A DNA stretch of 64,000 nucleotides from Streptomyces sp. 1-11. GTDB taxonomy: Bacteria; Actinomycetota; Actinomycetes; Streptomycetales; Streptomycetaceae. The notes below the pieces were generated by a model. It did not search any database. It saw only the letters and a program-made list of their open reading frames with translations, and had not been told where the DNA came from. The position numbers and the translations under genes were made by a program. The stretch lies in NCBI RefSeq assembly GCF_007176755.1, contig NZ_BJTV01000019.1:91435-155434 (forward strand), written 5' to 3'. Of the stretch, positions 1 through 8,131 are shown piece after piece. The stretch's first letter is position 1, and each line of letters opens with the position of its first letter.

Positions 1-503
1 TGCGTCAGCTCGTGGGCGATCACTTCGAGGGATCCGGTGAGGTTGCTGAACTCCTTGCCGTCCCCGTCGCCGAAGAGCATCTGACGCCCGTCCCAGAACG
101 CGTTGTTGACCTGGAAGCCGAAGTGCACGTATCCGTCCAGGCGCATGCCCTTGTCGTCGACCGAATTGCGCTGGAAGACCTCCTTGTAGAAGTCACGTGT
201 GAGGCCGAGGGCGTCGAACGCCCGGTTGACGGACGGGTCCGCGACCTCGGGGCCGTCCTCCGGCCTGGCCAGGACGGCGTTGGTGAGGGATTCCTCCTGC
301 TCGCAGTCGAAGACGGTGCGCCGGCCGTCGCCGGGCGCGGCCGCGCCGGCGAAGGCCGCTCGGACCGCTCGCTCACCTCGCAGGCGAGCCGTGATCAGCA
401 GGGTGTCCAGGGCGGCCTGGCGCGCCTCCCTGTCTTCGCTGTCCAGGAGCTTGTCGAGGATGTACGGGGGGATGATGCAGTTGACGGGGCGAGCCGTGCT
501 CAT
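1..503 (-). CDS. M4-type (protealysin-like) metallopeptidase, 3' end cut by window edge
   Basis: The frame opens with ATG at 503 and runs off the left edge, so only the first ~167 residues are seen. The N-terminus contains CIIPPYILDKLL, the short protealysin-type propeptide motif (PPY/PPH-hydrophobic) of bacterial thermolysin-like proteases. There is no signal peptide, which is normal for protealysin relatives. The visible part ends with EVIAHELT, where the HEXXH zinc motif (HELTH expected) begins, so the catalytic half lies outside the window. The fragment DCEQEESLTNAVLARPEDGP also fits the M4 N-terminal region. A purine-rich stretch precedes the ATG (rc of cctcctgagtg). Family assignment comes from recognised motifs; the substrate is unknown. 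Confidence 0.8.
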   Translation of the reverse strand, partial: MSTARPVNCIIPPYILDKLLDSEDREARQAALDTLLITARLRGERAVRAAFAGAAAPGDGRRTVFDCEQEESLTNAVLARPEDGPEVADPSVNRAFDALGLTRDFYKEVFQRNSVDDKGMRLDGYVHFGFQVNNAFWDGRQMLFGDGDGKEFSNLTGSLEVIAHELT

Positions 504-541
504 GGCAGACCTCCTGAGTGAGAGGACGGTTCCGTCGGCCG

Positions 542-1120
542 TCAGTTCTTCACGCCGTTGGCGCCGCCGGCGAAGGCGACCAGCTCGGCCTTGGCCGCGA
601 ACCTGGCCACGCTGGTGTCCAGCGGCTTGTCGGTGTACTGGTGGAACAGCCAGTTGCTCTGGATGTCGGGTTTGCCCGCGGCCACGCCGTACTCGGCGAT
701 CCACAGGAAGTCACCCGCGTCACCGCTGGTGTCCCGGTGCCGCCAGAAGTCCCGGTTGCAGTACAGCCCGACCTTGTGGTTGGCGCCGCGCAGCCGCTTG
801 ACCTCGGCGATGAAGGCGTCCTTCTCCGCGCAAGTCGCCGCGGTGCCGTCCGGGTTGGTCTCCCAGTCGACGACCATCAGGTCGTACTCGTTGCTCGCGC
901 AGCCCTCCACGAAGTGGGCCGCCTGCTCCTTGATGTGGCCCGGGTGCAGGAAGTGGTAGAAGCCGACGACGAGCCCCGCGGCGCGGGCGTGCGCGGCCTG
1001 CTCCTTCTGCCTGGGATTGACGTAGGAACGTCCTTCGGTGCCCTTGATGAACGCGAAACTGGTGCCGGCGGTGGGGAAATCCGCGTCCTGGAAGACGGAT
1101 ACGTCATAGCCTTTGATCAT
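542..1120 (-). CDS. GH25 family lysozyme (muramidase)
   Basis: 192 aa, consisting of a glycoside hydrolase family 25 domain alone. GYDVSVFQD at the N-terminus and LMVVDWETN in the middle carry the acidic residues expected on the TIM-barrel rim, and IKGTEG, GFYHF and GLYCN are family-typical strands. GH25 enzymes cleave the beta-1,4 bond between MurNAc and GlcNAc in peptidoglycan. No signal peptide is visible, so it may be released by lysis, exported by another route, or act inside the cell. I chose ATG 1120 over an in-frame start at 1159 because GGGAGG lies 9 nt before 1120. It follows the M4-type protease on the same strand (38-nt gap), so both could be expressed together. Confidence 0.88.
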   Translation of the reverse strand: MIKGYDVSVFQDADFPTAGTSFAFIKGTEGRSYVNPRQKEQAAHARAAGLVVGFYHFLHPGHIKEQAAHFVEGCASNEYDLMVVDWETNPDGTAATCAEKDAFIAEVKRLRGANHKVGLYCNRDFWRHRDTSGDAGDFLWIAEYGVAAGKPDIQSNWLFHQYTDKPLDTSVARFAAKAELVAFAGGANGVKN

Positions 1121-1694
1121 CACGCTGAGCCTCCCGATGCGTTGATCCGGAGGGAGCACCGCGGAGCGGCCACGCGGACGACGTCGCGTCTGGTCCGAGG
1201 TGAACCCGTCGACGACTTCGGCGTCCCTGACGCCGAACGCCCTGAGCTCTCGCGGTCACTGGCGAGCGGACCGGGTCCACGGGCCGCTGCTCTTTCTTCG
1301 GCGGCCCCGCTCGGGCCGGTGATCCCCACGGCCACCACCGCGTTCCCGCCGTGGTGCTCGTGGCACTCGTGGTGCTGCCGCTCCAGCTACCAGGCGTCCG
1401 CGCGCCGATCCGGCACGGTGCGGTCCTCCACGGTCTCCTTCCACCTTCTGACCAGGAACCGAACCGCGCAACTTGCGCGTGGCGAGCGGCGTGGTAGTGC
1501 CGCCGCGTCGAGTCCGGCGGCCGCCTCCCCCGGGTGATCGCCGATCGCGCTGGACACCCCCGGGTGCGAGAGGGACGCTGGCACCAGGACGGTACGCGCC
1601 GGCCGCGGAAGCACTCGCTCCGGCCGGCCGCCGGCGTCCGGACGATGCCACGGGCCGGCCGGCGCTCGCCCCCTTCGAGCAGGAAGGGACCATC
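1121..1694. other. Intergenic region without a recognisable gene
   Basis: Upstream regions of the GH25 gene (leftwards) and the DUF2235 gene (rightwards) lie here. Open frames exist on both strands, but their translations are Arg/Pro/Ala-rich with no recognisable family, as expected for GC-driven spurious frames. I see no strong hairpin. Confidence 0.5.
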
Positions 1695-2801
1695 ATGGCC
1701 AAGCGTCTCGTCGTCTGCTGCGACGGAACCTGGAACTTCGCCGACCAACCGAGCAGGACCAACGTCGCCAAACTCGCCCTCTCCGTGTGCACGGGGGTCT
1801 GCGCGGGCAAGGACCAGCGTGTCTACTACCACGGTGGCGTCGGCACCAGTCGCTGGGAGCACCTCAGCGGAGGTGCGTTCGGTGTGGGCCTGTCCCAGAA
1901 CGTGCTCGACGCCTACCGCTTCCTCGTCGAGACCTACGAACCCCGCGACGAACTGTTCCTGTTCGGCTTCAGCCGCGGTGCGTTCACCGTGCGGAGCCTC
2001 GCCGGGCTCGTGCGCAATTCCGGCATCGTGCGGCCCGCGCACGCCGACCGGATGCCGCAGGCCTGGCGCCTCTACCGCGACCGGCTCGAGAAGCCGAGCG
2101 GCGCGGCCGCCACGCTGTTCCGCCGTTCCTACGCGCAGGAGACGGGGATCCGCTTCATCGGGGTGTGGGACACGGTCGGCGCCCTCGGCATCCCGGTTCC
2201 GGCGGCCAGGAGCCTGGAGCCGGCCGTGGCACGCTTCAACCGCCAGTGGGCTTTTCACGACACCGAGTTGAGCAGTTGGGTCAGGGCGGCCTGCCACGCG
2301 TTGGCCATCGACGAACAGCGCTCCTCCTTCCGGCCGACGCTGTGGCACCAGCAGCCCGGCGCCGAGCGGCAGGGCCAGGAACTGAAGCAGGTGTGGTTCG
2401 CCGGAGTGCACTGCGACGTCGGCGGCGGCTACCGGGAGACGGGCCTCTCCGACATCACCCTGCTCTGGATGGCCGACCAGGCCCGCAGATACGGGCTGGT
2501 ACTCGATCCGCAGACGCTCGGCGTCCACGGGCCGAGCGTGATGAAGCCGGACGACAGCATCGAGTTCCGTGTGCGACCGGATGTCCTGGGCGAGGTGCAC
2601 CCGTCACGTACCGGCCTCTACCGACTGGCCGAGCCGCTGCACCGGGCCGTCGGACGCGCGGCGGACCGGGAGGGCCGGCTCGACGGCGACGAGTTCCTGG
2701 CACGGCCGGCCATGGAGCGCTACGACAAGGACGCCGACTACCGTCCGCCCGGGCTCGAGCAGTACCTCACCGACCGGCAGCGGGTCCGCCTGGACCCCTG
2801 A
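1695..2801 (+). CDS. DUF2235 alpha/beta-hydrolase (Tle1-like phospholipase fold)
   Basis: 368 aa. The N-terminus KRLVVCCDGTWN is the signature start of DUF2235 proteins. FGFSRGAFTVRSLAG (about residues 93-107) contains the nucleophile-elbow GxSxG of the alpha/beta-hydrolase fold. FIGVWDTVGALG and WFAGVHCDVGGGY match the other conserved blocks, the latter with the likely catalytic Asp/His neighbourhood. The family includes the catalytic domain of type VI Tle1 phospholipases, but most actinobacterial members are uncharacterised cytoplasmic proteins. There is no signal peptide or membrane segment. Start ATG 1695 follows GGAAGGGACC. The gene ends at a strong hairpin shared with the convergent LPMO gene. 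Phospholipase or esterase activity is inference. Confidence 0.8.
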   Translation: MAKRLVVCCDGTWNFADQPSRTNVAKLALSVCTGVCAGKDQRVYYHGGVGTSRWEHLSGGAFGVGLSQNVLDAYRFLVETYEPRDELFLFGFSRGAFTVRSLAGLVRNSGIVRPAHADRMPQAWRLYRDRLEKPSGAAATLFRRSYAQETGIRFIGVWDTVGALGIPVPAARSLEPAVARFNRQWAFHDTELSSWVRAACHALAIDEQRSSFRPTLWHQQPGAERQGQELKQVWFAGVHCDVGGGYRETGLSDITLLWMADQARRYGLVLDPQTLGVHGPSVMKPDDSIEFRVRPDVLGEVHPSRTGLYRLAEPLHRAVGRAADREGRLDGDEFLARPAMERYDKDADYRPPGLEQYLTDRQRVRLDP

Positions 2802-2820
2802 GAGGCCGCGGGTGCTGACC

Positions 2821-2857
2821 CGGGTCCGGCGGCGCGGTGAGGGCGCCGCCGGACCCG
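2821..2857. terminator. Bidirectional hairpin terminator
   Basis: Perfect 15-bp inverted repeat (arms 2821-2835 and 2843-2857, 7-nt loop) between two convergent genes (DUF2235 and LPMO). It is GC-rich and has no U tract, which is usual for Streptomyces terminators. Confidence 0.7.
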
Positions 2858-2892
2858 GCGGCCGCGCCGGGTCGATCCGGGCCGTCGCCGTT

Positions 2893-3600
2893 CTAGCAGG
2901 CCCCGAGGTCTTCCCAGACGCCCCACTGGCCGGTGGTGCCGGGCTTGTCGCCCGTGACCCACCACTTGGCGCGCCAGTTGTGGCCGCCGTAGGACACGGT
3001 GTCGCCGCCGTTGTAGACCCGTGCGGCGTCCCAGGCCGGCGCTGTGCAGGTGTCCCCACCACCGCCGGTGCCGCCACCGGTGCCGCCGCCGATGTTGACG
3101 TCGACGCAGGAGTAGAACGCGTTGGCGGTGTCCGCGATGTTCCAGACGGCGAGTACCTTCTGACGGCCCGTAAAGCCGCCGAAGTTCACCTGCTGGCTGA
3201 CGTCCGCGCCCGGCTGCTGGTTGTGCCCGTCGAACTCGGCGATCTTCTGGCCGCCGATGAAGTACTGCCAGTTGGCGGTGGAGTGCCGGGCGGTGTTGTG
3301 CCACGTGAACGTCGCCGTCGTGCCGACCGGAGTGACCTTCCAGCCCTTGCTGTCGTTGTCGAGCTCGGCGTACTCCGCGTGTCCGCCGCTGCAGCTCTGC
3401 AGGCCCTTCGGCCCCTCGACGCTCTGCGGTTCGTACTTGATCTGACCGCAGTCGACGACGCCCTCGGCGCACTGTTCCTGCCGGCTCGTGGGCAATGTCA
3501 CCCAGCCGTGGGCGCTGGCCGTGCTCGCCGGGAGGCTGACGGCGAGCACCGGGGCGACCAGCGCGCCGATCGCGAGAGCGGCTCGTCTTTTTGCGTTCAT
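2893..3600 (-). CDS. Secreted AA10 lytic polysaccharide monooxygenase with CBM5/12
   Basis: 235 aa. A signal peptide ends in ASTASA and cleavage exposes HGWVTLP, so the mature protein starts with the N-terminal His of the copper histidine brace. The second brace His is in TFTWHNTARHSTANW (about residues 104-118). The AA10 domain is followed by a Gly/Thr linker (GGGTGGGTGGGG) and a C-terminal CBM5/12 chitin-binding module with WDAARVYNGGDTVSY and the aromatic surface HNWRAKWWVTGDKPG. AA10 enzymes oxidatively cleave crystalline chitin (or cellulose). The near-identical CBM on the neighbouring GH18 chitinase and the dre-like sites upstream favour chitin. Likely induced by GlcNAc through DasR (inference). 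Confidence 0.93.
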   Translation of the reverse strand: MNAKRRAALAIGALVAPVLAVSLPASTASAHGWVTLPTSRQEQCAEGVVDCGQIKYEPQSVEGPKGLQSCSGGHAEYAELDNDSKGWKVTPVGTTATFTWHNTARHSTANWQYFIGGQKIAEFDGHNQQPGADVSQQVNFGGFTGRQKVLAVWNIADTANAFYSCVDVNIGGGTGGGTGGGGDTCTAPAWDAARVYNGGDTVSYGGHNWRAKWWVTGDKPGTTGQWGVWEDLGAC

Positions 3601-3735
3601 GCCATGTCACTTCCTTAGGGGCGGTCGAGGTGCGGGCATGGTGACGACACGGCGCGCACGTCGCGCGCCGCATCCTGGTGCGACCGATGCCATGGGTCGG
3701 GTCGAAGGCGGGCAAAGGTCTGGACCTGCTGCCCT

Positions 3736-3753
3736 ACTAGGTCTAGACCATAG
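3736..3753. promoter_or_regulatory. DasR-type operator (dre-like palindrome)
   Basis: ACTAGGTCTAGACCATAG contains the perfect palindrome GGTCTAGACC (3740-3749). It matches the published DasR responsive element consensus (AGTGGTCTAGACCACT-like). It lies 136 bp upstream of the LPMO start on the minus strand, which suggests repression of the LPMO by DasR, relieved by glucosamine-6-phosphate. Matched by eye. Confidence 0.75.
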
Positions 3754-3870
3754 CTCCATGTCACGCCGGGTCAAGAGGCCCGGCAAGGCGAACCGACTCT
3801 CCCGGCAGTCCACTTGGCAACTCGCCGGGCCCACGCCAGGAGCCGCGCTGCGCCCGGAATTTCTCGCCCT

Positions 3871-3886
3871 ATTGGTCTAGACAAGC
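3871..3886. promoter_or_regulatory. Second dre-like site
   Basis: ATTGGTCTAGACAAGC: the left half is a full dre half-site and the right half is imperfect (GACAA instead of GACCA). It lies between the divergent LPMO (minus) and DoxX (plus) genes and could serve either promoter. Confidence 0.6.
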
Positions 3887-4129
3887 CTGCCGGGATGGCT
3901 CACAGTTCGACTGCACGCGCGCCACCGGACGACACCACGGCCGTGGCCCTGCCGCGCCGCGCCCCACGAACACCGCGACGGCAGACGTCCGACCCCGCAC
4001 CGCCCCGAGCGCCCTTCACCGACCCCGTCCGGATCGGCACGCCCGCAAGCGCAACCCGGCGTCAGCACCGCCCTTCCCCCACCGCGACGCAGCGCCTCCG
4101 GGTCGCCGCGCGAGAGAGGAGCACCTCCC

Positions 4130-4585
4130 ATGGAAGCGCTGGAAAGAAGCAAGGAACACGTGCTCGGACTGTTCCGGATCGTCGTGGGACTGCTGTTCGC
4201 CTGCCACGGGGCCGCCGCGCTGTTCGGCATCCTGGGCGGCCCGCACGGCGCCGAGCCGCGGTTCGCCGCATGGCCGGACTGGTGGGCCGCGGCCATCCAA
4301 CTGGTGGGCGGCGCACTGGTCATGTGCGGTCTCGCCACCCGGGTCGCCGCCGTACTGTGCTCGGGCTCCATGGCGTACGCCTACTTCGACGTGCACCAGG
4401 CCCACGCGCTGTTCCCCATCGAGAACGGCGGCGAACCGGCGGCCCTGTTCTGCTGGGCCTTCCTCCTCGTCGCCGCCCTCGGGCCGGGCAGGTGGGCACT
4501 GGCGTCCCTGATCCCTTCCCGCCGGCGGTCCGGTGACGGCCCGACCGGTCCGACGCGGTCACGGAGCACACCGTCGCGCGTATGA
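4130..4585 (+). CDS. DoxX family membrane protein
   Basis: 151 aa with four hydrophobic segments (around residues 11-34, 47-68, 71-86 and 101-118) and the motif RIVVGLLFACHGAAALFG typical of DoxX/DUF4267-like small membrane proteins. DoxX relatives have been linked to redox or thiol stress complexes in actinobacteria, but the function of this member is unknown. Start ATG 4130 follows GAGGAGCACCTCCC. It sits between the LPMO and the chitinase. A dre-like motif at 3871-3886 is about 245 bp upstream, so co-regulation with chitin genes is possible but unproven. Confidence 0.8.
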   Translation: MEALERSKEHVLGLFRIVVGLLFACHGAAALFGILGGPHGAEPRFAAWPDWWAAAIQLVGGALVMCGLATRVAAVLCSGSMAYAYFDVHQAHALFPIENGGEPAALFCWAFLLVAALGPGRWALASLIPSRRRSGDGPTGPTRSRSTPSRV

Positions 4586-4648
4586 CCCGGCGTGGTCCAG
4601 TCCGCCGCCTGGCGCCCTGTACAGGCACATGGGCGCCGGGCGGCCAAA

Positions 4649-4679
4649 TTGGTCTAGTCCCTTTTTGGTCCAGACCATT
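4649..4679 (+). promoter_or_regulatory. Tandem dre / chitinase-promoter repeats
   Basis: Two copies in direct orientation: TTGGTCTAGTCC (4649-4660) and TTGGTCCAGACCATT (4665-4679), about 16 bp apart. TGGTCYAGACCT-type direct repeats are the classical cis elements of Streptomyces chitinase promoters and overlap DasR sites. They lie about 95 bp before the chitinase start. Confidence 0.75.
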
Positions 4680-4771
4680 GACCCGCCCATGTCACGGGGT
4701 CTATCCCAGTAGTCGGCAACACCCTGTCCGCACCAGGACATCGGCCACCCCCTCCACACACCAGGACTGAC

Positions 4772-6295
4772 ATGAGACTCGTGCGTTCCTTCCGCGCGGC
4801 CCTGACCGCGGCCGCCACCGCGGCGGCCGCGACAGGCCTCGCCCTCACGGGAACCGGCACCGCCCAGGCCGCGACTCCGCTGCCGAACCACGTCTTCGCC
4901 CCCTACTTCGAGGCGTGGACCGGCGAGAGCCCCGCCGCCCTGTCCGCCCAGTCCGGCGCCAAGCACCTGACGATGGCGTTCCTCCAGACCGCCTCCAAGG
5001 GCTCCTGCACGCCGTACTGGAACGGCGACACGAGCATGCCGATCGCCGCTTCGACCTTCGGCGCCGACATCAAGACGATCCAGGCCAACGGCGGTGACGT
5101 CATCCCCTCGTTCGGGGGCTACACGGCCGACACCACCGGCACCGAGATCGCCGACAGCTGCACCGACGTCCAGCAGATCGCCGCCGCGTACGAGAAGGTC
5201 ATCACCACGTACGACATCTCGCGGCTCGACATGGACATCGAGGTCGACTCGCTCGACAACACCGCCGCCATCGACCGCCGCAACAAGGCCATCAAGCTGG
5301 TCGAGGACTGGGCGGCGGCCAACGGGCGCAAGGTGGAGATCTCCTACACCCTGCCGACCACCACGCAGGGTCTCGCCGACAACGGCGAGGCGCTGCTGCG
5401 CAACGCGGTGAGCAACGGCACCCGGGTCGACGTCGTGAACCTGATGACGTTCGACTACTACGACAACCAGGCCCACGACATGGCGAAGGACACCCAGACC
5501 GCCGCCCAGGGCCTGTACGACCTGCTCGCCCAGCTGTACCCGGGCAAGAGCCCGGCCCAGTTGTGGAACATGGTCGGCGTCACCGAGATGCCGGGTGTCG
5601 ACGACTTCGGCAAGGCGGAGACCTTCACCCTGGCCAACGCCCGCACCGTGTACGACTGGGCCGTCTCCAAGGGCATCAACACCCTGTCCTTCTGGGCGCT
5701 GCAGCGGGACAACGGCGGCTGCGCGGGCGGGGCGGCCGCGGACAACTGCTCGGGCATCCAGCAGAACACGTGGGACTTCACGCACGTCTTCGCGCCGTTC
5801 ACCGGCGGCACCAGTACACCGTCCAACGACTTCTCCGTCGCGCTCAGCCCGGCCTCCGGGTCCGTGACGGCCGGCCAGTCCGCGACGGCCACCGTGAAGA
5901 CGGCCGTGACGAAGGGTGACGCCCAGAGCGTGAAGCTCAGCGTGAGCGGGGCCCCGGCGGGCGTCACCGCCTCCCTCAGCCCGGCGTCGGTCACCGCGGG
6001 CGGCACCTCGACACTCACCCTGGCCACCACCTCGGCCGCGGCCTCGGGCACCTACACGGTGACCGTGACCGGCGCGGGCACCTCGGGCAGCCACTCGGCG
6101 ACCTACTCCCTGACCGTCACCGGCGGCTCCGGCAGCCAGTGCACGGACGCCCCGTGGGCCAAGGACAAGGTGTACACCGGCGGCCAGCGGGTCTCGTACA
6201 AGGGCCACGCCTGGAAGGCCAAGTGGTGGACGACGGGCGAGGAGCCCGGCACCACCGGCGAGTGGGGCGTCTGGCAGGACCTCGGCGCCTGCTGA
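4772..6295 (+). CDS. Secreted GH18 chitinase with Ig-like domain and CBM5/12
   Basis: 507 aa. A signal peptide ends ...GTGTAQA. The GH18 barrel (residues ~35-345) contains PSFGGYTAD (SxGG-type motif) and ISRLDMDIEVD, the DxxDxDxE catalytic signature with the proton donor at Glu157. LMTFDYYDNQ and LSFWALQRD match later strands. A ~90-residue Ig/alpha-amylase-accessory-like domain (FSVALSPASGSVTAGQSA...) follows, then a C-terminal CBM5/12 (WAKDKVYTGGQRVSY, HAWKAKWWTTGEEPG) very close to that of the LPMO upstream. Hydrolyses chitin outside the cell. Start ATG 4772 follows AGGACTGAC. Regulation by the two dre-like repeats just upstream is likely. A long hairpin follows the stop. Confidence 0.93.
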   Translation: MRLVRSFRAALTAAATAAAATGLALTGTGTAQAATPLPNHVFAPYFEAWTGESPAALSAQSGAKHLTMAFLQTASKGSCTPYWNGDTSMPIAASTFGADIKTIQANGGDVIPSFGGYTADTTGTEIADSCTDVQQIAAAYEKVITTYDISRLDMDIEVDSLDNTAAIDRRNKAIKLVEDWAAANGRKVEISYTLPTTTQGLADNGEALLRNAVSNGTRVDVVNLMTFDYYDNQAHDMAKDTQTAAQGLYDLLAQLYPGKSPAQLWNMVGVTEMPGVDDFGKAETFTLANARTVYDWAVSKGINTLSFWALQRDNGGCAGGAAADNCSGIQQNTWDFTHVFAPFTGGTSTPSNDFSVALSPASGSVTAGQSATATVKTAVTKGDAQSVKLSVSGAPAGVTASLSPASVTAGGTSTLTLATTSAAASGTYTVTVTGAGTSGSHSATYSLTVTGGSGSQCTDAPWAKDKVYTGGQRVSYKGHAWKAKWWTTGEEPGTTGEWGVWQDLGAC

Positions 6296-6323
6296 ACCGC
6301 CCGTCATCCGCAGGTGTGACGCG

Positions 6324-6391
6324 ACCCCCGCGGGCGCTCCCGGACGACGCGCCGGAAACGGCCGTCGTCCGCCGGGACCGCCCGCGGGGGT
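6324..6391. terminator. Long hairpin between convergent genes
   Basis: 13-bp outer arms (6324-6336 and 6379-6391) with an inner 8-bp arm pair (6342-6349 and 6363-6370). Placed between the chitinase (+) and the DUF1801 gene (-), so probably a shared terminator. Confidence 0.65.
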
Positions 6392-6423
6392 GCGGCGCTG
6401 CGTGTTCGGCGCCTACGGCGCCC

Positions 6424-6876
6424 TCAGCGCACCGCCTGCTTCACGAGTGCGGCGATCCGTTCCTCGACCTCGGGCGTCACCTCGGTCAGGGCGAACCCGG
6501 CGGCCCACATGGGACCGTCGTCCAGCTTCGCCTGATCGCTGAACCCGAGCGTCGCATAGCGTGCCTTGAACTTCTCGGCGCTCTGGAAGAAGCAGACCAC
6601 CTTGCCGTCCAGCGCGTAGGCCGGCATCCCGTACCAGAGCTTCGGAGCGAGGAGCGGGGCGCTCGCCGTGACCACGGCGTGCACGCGCTCGGCCATGGCC
6701 CGGTCCGAGTCCCGCATCTCGGCGATCTTCGCGAGTACGTCCCGCTCCGCCTCCGCCGCCCTGTCCGCACGCGAACTGCGGCGAGCCGCCTTCTTCAGCT
6801 CCTGGGCGTGGTCCTTCATCGCGGCACGTTCCTCGGGCGAGAACCCCTCGTGCGTGCTGCCTCCGGCACTGCTCAT
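6424..6876 (-). CDS. DUF1801 / YdhG-like protein
   Basis: 150 aa. APKLWYGMPAYALDGKVVCFFQSAEKFKARYATLGFSD is the conserved core of DUF1801 (iron-chaperone-like CyaY-type fold, YdhG family). The N-terminal ~60 residues are Lys/Glu/Ala-rich and probably helical. No signal peptide. Biochemical function is unknown for the family in actinobacteria. ATG 6876 is preceded by GGGGGGA at 7 nt. Stands alone; the VOC gene upstream is about 200 bp away on the same strand. Confidence 0.78.
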   Translation of the reverse strand: MSSAGGSTHEGFSPEERAAMKDHAQELKKAARRSSRADRAAEAERDVLAKIAEMRDSDRAMAERVHAVVTASAPLLAPKLWYGMPAYALDGKVVCFFQSAEKFKARYATLGFSDQAKLDDGPMWAAGFALTEVTPEVEERIAALVKQAVR

Positions 6877-7078
6877 GGCTGTGTCCCCCCGCAGAATCCC
6901 GGTGCTCGATCGTCGTGAGGGACCCTACCCCAGCCCACCGACACCCGACCCGCGGCGCGACGGCCCCCGGCACCTTCGGCTGCCGGGCACCCTGATCAGC
7001 GAGCCCTTCCGGCCGAAAACCGGGCAGAGAGGCGGGACACCGCCCGTCCGCGAGTGGCACGGAGAGCACGGACGCCGC

Positions 7079-7858
7079 CTACAGCGGAATGGGCTTGATC
7101 ATGGCAAACGGGGCGCCCTGCGGGTCGGCGACCACCGTCATCCGGCCCGCCATCATGTCGAACGGCGGGGCGAGGACCGTGCCGTTGCGCTTGACCAGGG
7201 CGTCCACGGTGGAGTCGACGTCGTCCACCGCGAAGTACGTCAGCCAGTGCGGCGGGGTGCCGGGCGGGTCGCCGTCGAGCAGGGTGACGCCTCCGACCGT
7301 GCGCCCTCCGACCCGCAGTTGCCAGTAGGAGTCCGCGCCATCCAGCGGCTCGATCTCGATGCCGAAGGCCTCCCCGTAGAAGGCGGTGGCACCGGGCACG
7401 TCGCTGGTGTGCAGCTCGTTCCAGATCAGGGCGCCCGGTTCGTTGACCACCCGGGCGCCGTGGAACTCGCCGGGCTGCCAGACCCCGAACACCGCGCCCT
7501 GCGGATCGGCGGCGATCAGCATCCGGCCGAGCGTGCCGACGTCCATCACCGGGACGAGCAGGGTGCCGCCCGCGGAGACGATCGCGTCCTGCGTGACCTG
7601 CGCGTCGGTGCCGGCCAGGTAACTGGTCCATACGGTGGGCGGTTCCGGGGCCCCCTCGGGGGACATCGCCGGGCCGATCCCGGCCGCCGCCCTGCCGTTC
7701 AGCTCGCAGACGGCGTACCCGCCGAACTCGGCCGGACCCGGCCGGCCCTGCCAGCCGAACAGGTCGCGGTAGAAGTCCAGCGCGGCCTGCTGGTCCTTCG
7801 CCATCAGGTCGACCCAGCAGGGTGTGCCCGTCGGATACGGAGCGGTGACTTCTGTCAT
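7079..7858 (-). CDS. VOC (glyoxalase/bleomycin-resistance) family protein, two domains
   Basis: 259 aa made of two tandem VOC halves (about 10-125 and 135-255). The first begins GTPCWVDLMAKDQQAALDFYRDLFGW and the second IWNELHTSDVPGATAFYGEAFG. Both contain the beta-alpha-beta-beta-beta pattern with DPQGA(V/P)F strands. Such proteins are usually metal-dependent lyases, isomerases or drug-binding proteins; no specific substrate can be read here. Start ATG 7858 (after AAAGGACGGAAG) was preferred over the longer frame. The gene is divergent from the histidine kinase at 8132. Confidence 0.82.
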   Translation of the reverse strand: MTEVTAPYPTGTPCWVDLMAKDQQAALDFYRDLFGWQGRPGPAEFGGYAVCELNGRAAAGIGPAMSPEGAPEPPTVWTSYLAGTDAQVTQDAIVSAGGTLLVPVMDVGTLGRMLIAADPQGAVFGVWQPGEFHGARVVNEPGALIWNELHTSDVPGATAFYGEAFGIEIEPLDGADSYWQLRVGGRTVGGVTLLDGDPPGTPPHWLTYFAVDDVDSTVDALVKRNGTVLAPPFDMMAGRMTVVADPQGAPFAMIKPIPL

Positions 7859-8131
7859 CTTCCGTCCTTTCTCGTGCGGTGTGTCCGCCAGCCTTCCGCC
7901 GGGGACGGCGATCCGCCGCCCGACACGCCGCCGCCCTTCGCCGACGGGCAGGTGCACGGTGTGGCATTGCCCTCGGCCCGCCGTGCACGGACCAGTCCTG
8001 GCCGGTCCCGGACAAGCACACGGCACGGCGTCGGCCGGCTTCGGGTCGGCCGATCGGTTGATGCCGCACGGGGCCGGCTGGGCCACCATTGACCCGTACT
8101 ACGAGGTCGGACGGGCTGCGAGAGGTGGACG

